Made by a program: the position numbers and the translations under genes. Below are positions 34,518-46,217 of a stretch of DNA of 64,000 nucleotides, in pieces (positions within the stretch are counted from its first letter, which is position 1; each line of letters starts with the position of its first letter). A model generated the notes under the pieces. That model saw only the letters and a program-made list of their open reading frames with translations, had not been told where the DNA came from and did no database searches. The stretch is from contig OX596346.1 in assembly GCA_951394405.1 (NCBI GenBank), positions 186,001 to 250,000 of the forward strand, written 5' to 3'. The stretch is from Coprinellus micaceus (taxonomy: Eukaryota; Basidiomycota; Agaricomycetes; Agaricales; Psathyrellaceae).

Positions 34518-36356
34518 ATGTCCGAAATGTCAGAGGAAGAGTTCGTGCAGGCTCTCAGTGAGGCAGTATCGCAGTGGCGGATGCAGGAGGTACGTCGCCA
34601 TATTCGCCCGTGACCTTCTCCATGCTGACGACGGGTCTTTCAGTATGTCGAGAGTGAGTACGATTAGTGCGAGGGGTTGCTGAAAGCTGACTTTGGGATT
34701 GCCAGTATCGTTCTACGCTTTCTACGTATGATTTACTTCCAGTTCATATGCTCGCGGGATCACTAACAGAGACCAGATCTACTATGTCTTGATCACGATG
34801 GACAAAGACGTACGTACGGCTTGTGGTGGTCGAACGATCGAGGTAGCTCAGATCGTACCCTAGGTCTCCATTATATTCCCTCAACGATGGAACCGGGGGA
34901 AGGTTCTATACATCGTTTGTCGATATGGCATGCTGGTTCACATCGCTCTACACCTCGCAAGTGAGTACAGGGAGCTCACACCTTAGACCTACCTCCGTTC
35001 ACGGCTTCTGACGACTCAATGTAGGAGATTACCGGAATTATTTCGTAATAAGCCCTGTAGTGCGTATGAGTTCTCCTAGTCGCGTGCCCCACTGTGTCCT
35101 CTGGTTGTGTTCTATAGCTGACGCTTTCTAGAACTGCAAAGTCCTCCAGGTTATTTATGACTGTGCGCCCTATATTCCGACTTTTCGTCGAATGTGTGCT
35201 AACCTTGATCTACACAGTCGCCCTGTGGTTCGTTTTCCTTGCAAGCGATGGTGAGCACCATGGATCCTCAGGGATTTATGTCTCCGTTCTAACCCTATCA
35301 CATAGTGGCGCTGGGCCTCTGCCTCAGCGCATTACTCGGAGCGGGAAAGCTGTTTGCGATCATAATACTCTTCCTATTTGCGGTACGTTTAGCAAGCCAG
35401 TTCGACTCCCTTGTGACCTGTGTGCTGAAGTATATTGACAGGGACCTTCATTCGTTTCTTTCTTTTTTACGACAGTGGGAGGAATTCAGGCCCCTGGTGA
35501 GCGCTTTCCCGCACTGGGGCGTGTCGAGAACTGGGCTAATCTTGTCATTATACCATACTTAGCCGACCCTATCTCTGAACTTGACGAAGAGTTGGGCTAC
35601 CCATGCTATATTACCTCGAGTGAACAATGGGAGACCACTATCGCCGTCATCGGCGAGAAGCCTCGAGCATATGTTAGTCTCGGTGTCACCGCGGGTTCGT
35701 CTCGCTTTGGGCTCTGGGGGAATACGAAGCGACTCACCTCACTTCACAGTTCTGGTCTTATTGGCTTTCGCCACTGTCGCCGTGCGGTATAAGAACCAGA
35801 CCAGTCGGCTATTCCAAACTATCCGCCGTGATGGTGGACTGTATTACTTCTCCCTGCTTGGTGTGTCGTGGCGCTCTCACTGTAAGGGACGTTGTACTAA
35901 GCGTGGTGAACAGCCCTTAGACTGGCCTCGGTCATTCTAAGGGTAACAGGCCAGGCCAGGCTAGAGACTAGCCCCCCTGCCGCCATGTACGCACATTTTC
36001 TTGGGTTCCTTCCCTCATAAACTGACTCAATAACGTACGCTCTCAGTCTCTACTCTGCGTACGTCATATGCACCCTCGAACGTCTCGATGGAAACTCATA
36101 ACACTTTCACAGCATAAGCGATGTACTGATCCCAATACTCGCCCAACGCCTCATGATCAACATGCGAAAAGTCGACTACGTCGGAACGCGACCGTATGCG
36201 TCCACCCTCCTCTTCGCCCACTCTCCACCAGGGTCGGAGTACGTACCCAACAAGATGGGCGACTCACTGGAGCTGCACTCCACGTCGTCGGCCATGCACC
36301 ACAAAGGGAGTCAGGTTGCGACATCGGAAAAGAGTGACACGAGGACGTTCGTCTGA
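34518..36356 (+). CDS. DUF6533 multi-pass membrane protein 2
   Basis: The start is the ATG at 34518 (MSEMSEEEFVQALSEAV). Many very short exons follow: the N-terminal domain is assembled from pieces ending in YVE, SFYAFY, IYYVLITMDKDVSIIFP, and RWNRGKVLYIVCRYGML. This has the same layout as the other two family members (V-x-I-x-P, W-x3-K-x-LY-x3-RY). Later hydrophobic exons include TLIYTVALWFVFLASD, VALGLCLSALLGAGKLFAIIILFLFA, and VLVLLAFATVAVRYKN. The last exon reads ISDVLIPILAQRLMINMR and ends at 36356 with TSEKSDTRTFV. The L-x-QRLMINMR segment matches the final helix boundary of the family (compare SGSHMLLNLRR and MLLNIRR in the paralogs). Exon borders in the middle are approximate. Function unknown. 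Confidence 0.75.
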
Positions 36357-37183
36357 TTCAGAAGTAGGGGTATGTGTATCGGCTTCATGTGCTCGCGTAT
36401 CCATTGACGCCCACCCCAGGTCCCAGGGGCAGATTCACCTTTGACTCCGGCGCTGTGATTTCCAGATGACGCAATATTCTGCTCAAGTTTGTGTGTAGGC
36501 AGGACTACAAGCACATACCATCTATCTTTCCTTTCAAAATGCGGTCTCAGGGGGATGACATTTGTGTCCAACCTCCTTGCTTTCCCTGGAAGCAGAGTGT
36601 CCTTCCCTTGGGCGCTTGTTTTCATCTCCCATCTAATCTTATCTTCGACGCGTGACTGATTTACGCACGGGCCCGCACAGCGACTGACGCCGACCCGGCG
36701 GCAGTGTAAGGGTTTCCTCATTGTTCCCTTGACCTTGAACGCCCATAAACGCCTGAAAATTTCCAAGCTAGCGCCATGCCTACCGATACGCAGCCTTCTT
36801 TGAAGGACGAGCCATCTCTAACACCGATGTACAGTCGGTGTTCAAGGGAATGAGTCCCCTGTATCGTAGCCCCACTCCAATATAGTTGGCATCGCCTCGA
36901 AGGCTCGAACCCTCTTCAAGGGTCCATGATCGCCACAGAAGACCTCATGTCGTCTGCGGTGGACACCTGGACGTTCCCGCAGCCAATGAAAACATTCGAC
37001 GGGTTGAGACCTGCCTCGTGCCGCTCACCCCAACCTCATTTCAGGTGCCCGTCACGCCGTTGACCCTCGCTTTTGGAAGTGACCTCCCGATCTGACTCTT
37101 CAACGCTTTGGGACCGTGTTCATTCCTTCTTTCCTTTCACCTCCTCTATTTCCGAGAGCTCCCGTTCGATCCTCAAGGCGAAC
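36357..37183. other. Intergenic stretch upstream of mucin-like gene A
   Basis: One AGCGCCCA octamer (36609-36616, minus orientation) and a TCTTATCTT GATA-type site near 36641. No gene is visible. Confidence 0.4.
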
Positions 37184-38886
37184 ATGGGCGCTTTCTCTGT
37201 TGTCGGTAAGCACTCGAAGCCATTTTGGTAGAGCCGAAGCTAAACCCAATACAGACTTGTTCCTGCAGCGAAGGCAGGATGTGAGCACGACTGGTGCGGG
37301 CGGCCCAACTGGAGGAGGCGCGACCGGAGGGGGAGGCACACCAACTGGAGGAGGTACGACTGGGGGGGCTACACCGCCAGGAGGAGGTACGACAGCTGCT
37401 GGTGACCCATCGCCAACAGGAGGCTCTACCAGCGCTGGCGACTCGCCGCCTGGAGGAGGTACTTCTGGTGGAACTGTAACTGACGCACCACCCACAGGAG
37501 GAGGGACCACACCACCATCCGGAGGGGGTACGACCGCACCTCCAGATGGAAGCACCCAAACTCCTCCAGGTGGTACGGTCACGCCTCCGGGAGGAGGAAC
37601 GGCAACTCTGTCGGATGGAGGGACAGCGGTCCCTTCAGGAGGGACGAATACCTCTGGAGCAGGAACGATTACGCCGACCGATGGAGGGTCGAACACCTCC
37701 GGGGCAGGAACGACCACACCGCCCGATGGAGGGGCAACGACACCAACGATCACTACGACAACTACTCCCAGCGGGGATACCACGACCACCCCCATCGCTT
37801 TGCCGGTTACGACGACAAGCAGAACCAGGACCTGGGACGTGACGAGCACCTGGTGCCCTCCCGAACTCTCGAAGGATCCACAGTACGCCGCTCAGCCGAC
37901 CTTCACTGGAACGACGGTCATCGATGGGACGTCCTGGGTCCAAACTACACTCGATGCCCCCCTGACCACGGTATACACGACGGAATCCTTGTGCGCCTCC
38001 ATACACCTTTTTCACTTGAACAATGTGCTGACTCACTGGATCTTTCGACATGCAGATACACGGAACATGGGCAAGCTATGACCAAGTATATTCCAGTGAC
38101 GACTGTGATTCCTCCAGGGACGGTCGTCATTCGGCACAACCTTGCTGTGGGCAAGAAATCGAGCAAGGTCCCGATTGTCGCAGGTGCTCTCGGCGGTACG
38201 TCTTGTAGTGCCGCTTCCCGTCCTCCCAGAAGATTGACGTTGTCTACCTAGGTGTCGCCGCCCTCATTCTTATCGGAGCTCTCGCCTTCTTCCTGGTCAA
38301 GCGTCGACGACGTCGCGAAGCAGCGAGAAACCTCCAAATCGATATCGACCCAACCACACCCACTCACAATCCTCCCTATCCCGGTCTTCCTCCATTGATG
38401 TCCGAAGCCACAGGCAATAGCCATCTCCTTCAACCTTCCACGACTGGATCGACGCACTATGGCGGTGTCGTCGGCGTTCAGGGCCGCCCGTCGATGGACA
38501 CAGCTTCCATGGGTGGTACTTCGTCGATGTACGCCTCGACCAACTACGGGCGTAGCACATCGCCCAACATCGTAGGCGCACAGCATATGCACTATCGATC
38601 ACCCTCTGCTGCGTCGGGTGGGAGCGTACCCGCACACCAGATCGCGCCTTCGATGGCTTCTCACATGTCTATGGCCCACTACCGAGCAGAGAGTGGGTCG
38701 ACTCCGATCGGGATTGTCCAGGAGGATGATCCTTTGCTCGGCCCGTTCAGCGATAGCAACCGCGTTCCGACACCGTCGAGTGTAATGCCGCTAGTACATG
38801 AGGATGCGGGGAGCGTTCGGAATGTGGAGGTGGGCGGGGTGTGGTCGCCTCCTGCGTACGATGGGGGAGGCTCATCGAGGATGTGA
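37184..38886 (+). CDS. Mucin-like single-pass membrane protein A, PPxY tail
   Basis: Exons 37184-37205, 37255-37990, 38056-38195 and 38252-38886 sum to 1533 nt, giving 510 residues. A 22 nt micro-exon (MGAFSVV) leads to DLFLQRRQD, a dibasic site followed by QD. Then comes a Gly/Thr/Pro stalk (about residues 17-220) built on GGGTT and TPPGGG units. The ectodomain end is conserved in the family: STWCPPEL, PTFTGTTVI, WVQTTLD, TTVYTTESLYTEHGQAMTKY, IPVTTVIPPGTVVIRHNLA. A transmembrane helix (GVAALILIGALAFFLV) is followed by KRRRRR. The tail carries YPGLPPLMSEA, DSNRVPTP, VHEDAGSV and a C-terminal SPPAY (PPxY). It should sit in the plasma membrane with its stalk in the wall; a sensor or anchor role is inference. 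No signal peptide is visible in this start. Confidence 0.85.
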
Positions 38887-39206
38887 GCCCTGGCCCTTGT
38901 CATGGCACAGTCCGTATTCCTGCTTTCGCAGTTCCCTCCGTTCACGACCCTGTATCGCAGCACGATTATTTATGTCATTTCACGCTCTTGGATGTCTGTT
39001 ACGTTTCACTGGGACTGTAAATCGGACATTGTTTATTCCTTAGTTATATCGTCGAGTATACCTTTGAATGAGGATGTATGTTGTCGGGTTAGATAGCCCG
39101 AAGCATTGTCCTTAATGTTGATCCTTGCATAGTCGTAAAGAATTTGCGTACAGATGATAGGCGCAGAAGCCAGTCTGAGCCACGCCTCATCCCAAAAACA
39201 CAATCT
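38887..39206. other. Convergent 3' spacer
   Basis: 320 bases between the stop of mucin-like gene A (+) and the stop of DUF6533 gene 3 (-). Nothing beyond AT-rich 3' flank is seen. Confidence 0.4.
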
Positions 39207-41094
39207 TCAAGCCCAGTCCTCGTCACCGACCTGTGTCGCCTCCCGCCCTCTCGATCCACTCACACGCGAAGAAGATCCGAAACGGACGGTAGACACTGAA
39301 GATCTCCCTAATCCGCCTGCCACTGCGCTGAGAGCGTAGCGATCGGAATCGGAGTGGACTTCGGTGCTGCTTCGTCCAGCCGAGCGACGAATGTTGAGGA
39401 GCATGTGGCAGGACTGCCCAGAGTTTGGGGAGGAGGTTTATTTTGGAAGTCTAAGGAGAAGGGATGGGGTACTCACGGAGACGGAGAATACGGCTTCGAA
39501 CCATCTGTTATCGGTGTTGAGAGGTGTAATTAAGCATATTGAGATCCTTGGGTAGAATTTAACTTACGGATTGGCTGGCAAAGTGTACAAGGACCCTTGG
39601 TAGAGGGTAGTGAACGCCTTCGCTATGTAACAGGCGGTTACACTGTAGTTCACCATGGGGAACACCGTCATTAATTAGTCTGGCGCGGTCTGAACGTTCC
39701 TCAACGTACATGGCGAAGTAGACCGTTCCGTCTCGCAGAAATACTGTAAGCAGTGGAGGAACCTGCAAGCGGCCTTGATTATCCTTCGATCTTGACCTGA
39801 CCCATTGATCAAGGATATCTGGCTTGAGGGAGCGTCTAAGCTTCACGAGCGTTGCGATCAGTATTCCGGCTAGATTTCAGAACGATCAATCCAATGCCCC
39901 CCAAATTACGTTCGCAGTCCAAGCGGAGTACTCACTTGAAATGACCAGGACGGGGACCCTAAGGTTTAATGGGGATTATGTGCGTGAGCCGCGAGGTATC
40001 AGTGCAGGGAGGAGATGTATATGCGTACCAGCCTGCGAGAACCTTCAGCATGTTCAGATTCAGGGCGTTCACCACACAGCCCGTCCACATCGGCACGGGG
40101 GAGGGGATGATATTCACGACCGCGACTTTCGTCACCCAGATAATGGTGTAGAGTTCAACTCCGAGTTGGCCTAGCTTTGCTTTAGTGCGAGACAAACTAA
40201 GGGAACGCAGCACAAGGGCTACGTACACGCGTAAAGTGCTGCGAAGATAGCCAGCGCTGGGAAGGGGGAAAGGGCTGAGAGAGCAAAGCGAATGCAAGAG
40301 TGGGGAAACTAACCTCTTCTGCTTTGCCCGTATAGCGCATATAGGCGAAGCATGAAGGTGAGGGATAGGGTAACCTCAAGTGAGTACATCCCGCCCCTGC
40401 AAAGCAATCTTAGATGGACACTTGTTGTTCGTAGTACGTTTTAGTCACTCACAGTGTCATCCACCACATATAGCTTTTGCAGCTTGATTTGAGGGAACGT
40501 GAGTGTGGTGCTCATTGAGGAAGTAGCCCAGCGCTTACTACTAAAGGCCGTTTTGGTAAGTACCGTATCGGTCTGTCACTGGCATCTATGGGATGGGTAC
40601 TCACATTTTCCGAGTGGTGGCTTCTATCAGAGACTAGAAGGGATCTGCAGCGCAGGAATTAGCTAATACTAAAGTTGAGTTGTGGGGTGCGGGCGCACGT
40701 TAGGACTCCGATCCCATAGTACCTGGAGAATAGGTAAAGGAATTTGGCCAAGCTCGGCCGAGCTCTGAACTCAATCTCCGTCAGACAAACACCGAGGGCA
40801 AGACGATCTTAGTAGTACTTACGGCCAAATATACCGGATCTGTGGGTTTGACACATCAGATAGAACCTTCGACGACACGACATGGGACATACCTCATCGT
40901 GAAGGTTATGCAGGAGGTCAAGGAGAAGGAATGTCAATGCAGCGGCTGGGAGAAGGCAAGGTCAGGATTTAAAATCAGGACCACGAATATAATCAGAGGT
41001 CAGATCGTGACGCCTCACCTTGGGAGTAGCCGGTTTGCAGATTGACCTCCACGGCCTTGATTAGGAGCTTGATCAAATCTTGCATAGAGCTCAT
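39207..41094 (-). CDS. DUF6533 multi-pass membrane protein 3
   Basis: The start is the ATG at 41094 (MSSMQDLIKLLIKAVEVNLQTGYSQ). The first exons match DUF6533 gene 1 closely in structure: LIKAVEVNLQT beside LFKAFEIQIHT, and the first donor follows the YSQ/WSQ codons in both. Further exons encode an AAALTFLLLDLLHN-type helix, a VRYIWP-type turn and a W-x-KFLYLFSRYYGI segment. Then come PPLLTVFLRDGTVYFAMYVE, FTTLYQGSLYTLPANP (compare FATIYEGSLYTLPTNA in gene 1), and the last exon MLLNIRRSAG ending EATQVGDEDWA at 39207. Seven or so helices are expected. The two TAAGCGCCCA sites 520-700 bases upstream of gene 1 and the one 475 bases upstream of this gene suggest shared control. Inner exon borders are approximate. 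Confidence 0.8.
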
Positions 41095-42429
41095 TTCCGG
41101 GATTTCTCAGTGTGAGCTGGTTCTGCGGAGGTGGGGGGGGGATGCTTGGGTCTCCAAGCGCTCATTGATTATGGTTCTGAAGGCTTTAACCTCCTTACGT
41201 TGAGCGCCCATTTGATCTCGCAAGTGGCGTTTTTGCGCTTTGTCTGATGTCAGATGGGTCGATCTGATTCTACTGTGACTGCCCATCGAACAGAGATTGT
41301 TGATAGTACTCGTAAATGGCGCCGTATGGCTTGGTATTGTGGGGGTGGAGCCGATGTCGTAAGATCCAAGATGAAAAGTTGGCACGGAGGATGATCTTGT
41401 TCGCCGTTCAACAAACAATGAAGGCTGTTGTACTCTGTTGTACTTAACTTGTAGAATACCTCCGCTACACCATCACGTCTCCGTTAATCCCGGTGCTAGC
41501 GAGTTTGCCGTCACGGAATCAGGGTATCTGGGCGCCTGCCGGGGGTGCCAAGACCCCGGGTACCGGATTAAGCGCCCAAAATGCCGGGATTGATCAAGCA
41601 TCTGCCAGGCACCCACTTAGAGAACACTGAGAGGGATGGCCACATATTGAAAAGTGCTGCAACTGCCTTGTACTGGAACACTCACGAGATTAGAGCGATG
41701 ATCAACCTCGGAATAGCCTCAAGCACCACAGGAAGATGGCACGCGGAGGAGCTCCGGGACCGAGCTGCGCGACACCAGCAGCAAAGAGGTCGGTTCTTCG
41801 ATTTGGCTCCGAGAAATGGTCCTAGCCATATTACAGAAATCAAGAGATTGGGTCCGCCCCTGCGCTCTCAGGGCATGCCAGTGATGATGCCCTCACCCTG
41901 CCCAGGACAGAAAGTACCACTTCCTGCACCAGCCAGACACCAGAATTTCAAGTCTCACTATGGAAATATCCCACCACAGTCACCTCGTGCTTTTCATCCT
42001 GTGCCCCAAATCCACGCGATACACCGTCTCCAATGTCTCATAGCAAGGAGACCAACCAATCTGCGTCGGGGGACGATGAAGCTCGCCTCAATTTTCACTT
42101 CCCCAAGCTCAAGGCGGTCCAAAGCACTCTCCCGCCATTCCCTGATTCGAACTGTTACTGATCCTTCCTGAAGTCCTTCCCTCTGGCCAACCCCCCATGG
42201 TGTTCGTCCACCGTTCAGACCTTCGAGGTTTCGGGTACAGAGCGCCGGATCACTCGATGAACCGGATCAGCCCAATCAGCCCCAATTCAAATCAAGGGTT
42301 CAGGGGACGCGACTTGAACTCGAATCGCCATCTTCAATTGGCGTAGCGATGAAAAGAGGATTCCTCGCACGCGCAGTAGGACTATCCTTGCTACTATATA
42401 GTTCTCATATGACTCACCATACGACAGAT
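41095..42429. other. Intergenic stretch upstream of DUF6533 gene 3
   Basis: It contains TAAGCGCCCA at 41569-41578, 475 bases upstream of the DUF6533 start. An open frame of 196 codons at 41581-42171 (+) has no motif or paralog I can name and I do not call it. Confidence 0.35.
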
Positions 42430-44566
42430 CGACTCAGGACAGACAGTTGCTCCCCCAGAACGAAAATTTATTCCACAACTGGAGCTCGAGGCTGCGACCA
42501 CCCTACGCAATGCGTTCTCTCAACTCAGGGTGACCAAGACACCCGTGAACCCCCGAGTCACCCTACCAGAAACTGCGGCAGAGGTGAAGCGAGATATCTC
42601 TCGGATTTGAGAGGCCACGGAGGATATTATGCGATCTATCAACATCGCGCTCACGAAAGACCATCGGCCACATCCTCGCCCCAATATTCCACGCCAACCT
42701 ACCCCTCATGCTCAAATGGTTCTTCTTTATCTGTCGAGAATCGTCTTGGGTGTACTCCGACCTCCCCGTGTTCGAGGCAGGCTGGCTTGGGTTGCGAGCG
42801 GCGTCAGAGTGTCTCATGAATTTCTACTACCGCTCGCCACGAGAACTGCAGATCGCTTTGACGGACTTGCCCAGCTTCACCGATCTCATGCTTTGGCTGT
42901 GGGCTGGCGTGGGCCCATCGACGGGAACTCGTTCTCGTTCCAAGCGGCGGTACAGAAGCGCGATTGCCCGGTCATCGTGCTCCTGACTTCTATCTTGAAC
43001 TTTTCGGACGAGACGACACACAACTTCCATCAACATGTCGCTGCGCTTTCCCCTGGACGACACCGGCGGTTTATCGAGTCCGCGGCGGCGCGGATCGACG
43101 AGTGCTCGGAGTTAGCCATACTGGTGCCTGGTTTCAAGGCTCATATGGATAATCAGACTGGCGATGAAGTTCATCGATATTCCTTCGTACTCCCGCGAAT
43201 ACGCTAAAGCCAAGTTACCGGCACGTGTTTTGGAAGTCGCCGTCGAATACAAGAAACTGAAGGCGTCGCCCGACTTCGACACAACTGAATCAAGAAAGCT
43301 TCCCTTTGCCGTCACGGTGTCCGCCAAATTCTTTCCTCCTCAACCCGGCAAAACAACGATGCAGCTCGTCCGTGAGACGCTTCCCGACTTGATTCGAGCT
43401 GGGCTTCTTGAGGTGTTCGTCGACCGCCTGTTGTCACAGTCGGAGAGCACACCGTTCCCGTGGTCCGTATGGGTGTACCAGGACCCAACTAACCGTCCGT
43501 TCACGATTGTCACATTCTTGTGCGTTCATCTCCCGATTTTTAAGGCGACGCAGGCGGCGATAAAGAAGCTTCCAATGCTCAAGATCAAGATGCTCGAGAA
43601 GGGATGGCGCGCAAAGCATTGGACGCCGTGGATGAAGACCTTTAGGCTCTATGAAGAGGTTTGGGAACGGAATTTGAAAGAGGTTGGGACAAAGAAGGTC
43701 TCGTTGTGCCATGACCTAAACGTAAGGGTGCCTTTTTGTCAAAGGCCGTGACTAACCGTCGCTGCAGCACCATTTGAAGAAGGATATCACAACACCCTTC
43801 GCCCCGAAGGAATGCTCCAACTGAAAACTAGCAGTCTATTGCTCAGAGGAGTGCCAGAAAAAAGATTGGGCCACCTTCCACAAGGCCGAATGCCCAGAAA
43901 GTCGGTGCTATCGTATCGGTAAGCGCCTCCCATCCCCCACTACATCTCCGCACGACTCACCAATCACCAGATCGCCAACTTGCGTCCTCCTGGCTCCCAC
44001 ATCACCATCGCGCATTCTTCCTCTCCCTCATCCACCAGGGCGTACTGAGCTGGGAAGTCGGCATGCCCGCAGACTCCATCCTTCCCCTCACCTCACCCAC
44101 GTCGTCCGCCCCCGTCCTCGAATACACCCATGCCCCATTCACCTCCGACCACAAGGCTAAACTCGAGTTGAGCAAGAATCTCGTCATGCAGTGGAACACG
44201 CTCTACTCACCACCGAAAGTCATCTTCAATTCCATCGCCGCGTTCCTCAAGTTTACGCATGGGGGTGTCCCGGTGTATCGCGATCCTAGGTGGTTGGAGA
44301 TGTACCGCGACTTGCTGGCGAGTACGAGTGGGGTTGGGAACGTGAAGGGCAGGCCGGCGAGTGTTAGAGCGGATGACGGAAGGAAGAGGAGGACGAGGTT
44401 GGCGCTCTGTGTTGCGTTTGATGGATTATATTGGATCTACGTCCTGGGAAGGTTTGCCGTTGTGAACGAGGAGAGGAAGACGAGGGTGGAATTGCTGAAT
44501 GGGTATGTGAAGGTGGAGGAGAGGGATAAGATTGATGAGGGCATGATCTCGGATAGGATTGAGTGA
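42430..44566 (+). pseudogene. Decayed MYND-finger gene
   Basis: Coding-like sequence runs through in pieces: an N-terminal part (PERKFIPQLELEAATTLRNA, ETAAEVKRDISRI), then IMRSINIALTKD, then PLMLKWFFFICRESSW, then RDCPVIVLLTSILNF, FVDRLLSQSES, the finger, and a C-terminal part ending at 44566. Breaks are visible. There is a TGA at 42608-42610, an extra base at 42661-42662 after ALTKD, and frame changes near 42915 and 43150. A TGA at 43822-43824 sits inside the zinc finger, where the pattern CSN-x-KLAVYCSEECQKKDW expects the second cysteine of the C-x2-C pair. The rest of the MYND finger (CxxxC, then FHKAEC) is intact. MYND fingers usually bind proteins; mushrooms have many such genes. Sequencing errors could explain one break but not all five. 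Confidence 0.65.
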
Positions 44567-45055
44567 AGGAGCCAGGCTTCAGGAGGAGGAGGGCTGGAGC
44601 GTAATTTGGATTGGCGCCCGTTCCGCGTTGAAGACCAGGAATAATATCGGGGAAACAGGAGAAACAGGAACCGAGGCGGAGCTTAAACGGTCCTTAACCT
44701 CATACCCCCACCTCCTTCCCAAGATCTCCGCGACCATCCGCAGTAGAGTCGCAGGAAACCGCTCCCAGTTCCGAAGAAGTTTTCTTGTCGGGAACTCCGC
44801 GGTTCAGGAGGCCATGTCCGGGAGCTGGGGACGAAGGAGACCCGCTCTTGATGCCAGAACTCGGTGGAAAAGGGGACCGTCATACTTACACGAAGAGAGG
44901 GAGAGAAGCATAGTTTAGGCACGTCCTTCTGGCGGTTTAGACCCGGGACTCATCTAACGCTCGACCTTACCCCCGCCAGGGTGTCCGTAGCGCTTCCATA
45001 GACGTGATAACAAGCAATACATCCCTATTTCCAACACGATTCCAGGCCACCCTGC
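44567..45055. other. Spacer after MYND relic
   Basis: About 490 bases between two convergent 3' ends. No gene, repeat or RNA is visible. Confidence 0.4.
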
Positions 45056-45598
45056 TCAAATACCCTGCTCGAGCTTCTGAAGAGCCTTCAACGCATCCTT
45101 CACCACGATCTCCATCGCACCACTTAGCGCATACTTCGTCCCCACTTGGTCCAGCTCGTCTACCCCAACCCACGCAAACGCATCGTGCTCCTCCGGGTTG
45201 AGATTAATCTCCACCCCACCGTCTACATTCCCCGCGCCGCCTTCAACCTCTACCAAGAAGTTAAACTGAACACTCTTCCCCTTCCCTGTCTCGTATTCGA
45301 ACCCGTCGAAGCACCCCAGGATGCCTGTCACCTCCAGCCCTGTCTCCTCCACCGTCTCCCTCACGACGGTGTCGATGAGCGTCGTGTCTTCACCTGCCTC
45401 AGATCCGCCCCCGGGGAGCTCGTAAAGTCCAGCGAACTCGGACTCGGATGCGGCGCGGCGGACGATGAGGATTTTGCGCGGCTGCGTTGGGGAGACGGTC
45501 GCTGCCCCGATTACGAGGCGTTTGGAGGGATATTGGGATTGAAGCTCGGCCAGCGGGATGGTGTAGGGCGTCGCGGAGGGGTGGATGGTTGGAGGCAT
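45056..45598 (-). CDS. Nudix hydrolase, 180 aa
   Basis: A single-exon frame with start ATG at 45598. The Nudix box lies at residues 63-90: PGGGSEAGE, then RETVEETGLEV, matching G-x5-E-x7-REUxEExGU except that nine residues instead of seven separate the first glutamate from RE. The metal-binding core RETVEET is intact. Family members hydrolyse nucleoside diphosphates linked to another moiety (oxidised nucleotides, NADH, ADP-sugars) in a Mg2+-dependent way. Size and the single domain fit a small MutT/ADP-ribose-type enzyme; the substrate cannot be read. No targeting signal is seen. It is divergent from the GH92 gene, with 619 bases between starts. Confidence 0.9.
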   Translation of the reverse strand: MPPTIHPSATPYTIPLAELQSQYPSKRLVIGAATVSPTQPRKILIVRRAASESEFAGLYELPGGGSEAGEDTTLIDTVVRETVEETGLEVTGILGCFDGFEYETGKGKSVQFNFLVEVEGGAGNVDGGVEINLNPEEHDAFAWVGVDELDQVGTKYALSGAMEIVVKDALKALQKLEQGI

Positions 45599-46217
45599 GA
45601 TTGACTGTGGTGGACAGAGGAGAAGATGGGCTGGAGAACGCCCAGCTAGGCTTCAGGGCTGTCCTGGTTTACCTTTCGGTGACTCGAGCTCGGCGATCAG
45701 CTCTTGGCTTCGTTGCGGAACCGAGGAGCACATGGACCATGTGGAGAGATGGGCGACTATAGAAGCTGGCTGGGGTCGCCCTACACCCCTCGCCGCCGCC
45801 ACGGCAAGTGCGTTCTTACTACGCCCCTGCAGGTTGTGGTCGGAAAGCCGTGACTATGATAACTACAACAAGTTTCTCACATGACCCTCTTGGAATGGCA
45901 TTTCTTCCTCCCATCCTTCCTTCGATTTCTCACATTTTGTTCTTTTTTCTCCGCGTGAGGTCAGAGACATGCTCTGCTGACCGTTCTCAAGCATGCTTGA
46001 CGTCGCATAGTGCGGTCATTCAGCTTCTCAACGACGAGAAGGCTGTCGGTTATCCTACTTCTTGACGAGAGGATTGTCGGAGATGTTGGGCTTTGAAGCG
46101 CAGGAATTTGAGAAGGAGCCATTTCGTGGTTCTCCAATGTCTTCTCTCTTTTCCCCTACCTTTTATATTTAACCTCGGTGTGCTGTACGATCTCTTTTCT
46201 CGTGCTTCGCTTTCACG
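45599..46217. other. Divergent promoter region, Nudix and GH92
   Basis: Shared 5' flank of two divergent genes. TATATTTAA at about 46164-46172 lies about 50 nt upstream of the GH92 ATG and is its probable TATA box. Confidence 0.5.

Noticed and set aside
41581..42171. Plus-strand open frame, 196 codons
   Set aside because: Two phases look open in parts and no family resemblance is seen.
43822..43824. In-frame TGA as selenocysteine in the MYND finger
   Set aside because: The same gene has another TGA and several frame changes, so decay explains it. Agaricomycetes are not known to use selenocysteine and I see no SECIS-like structure.
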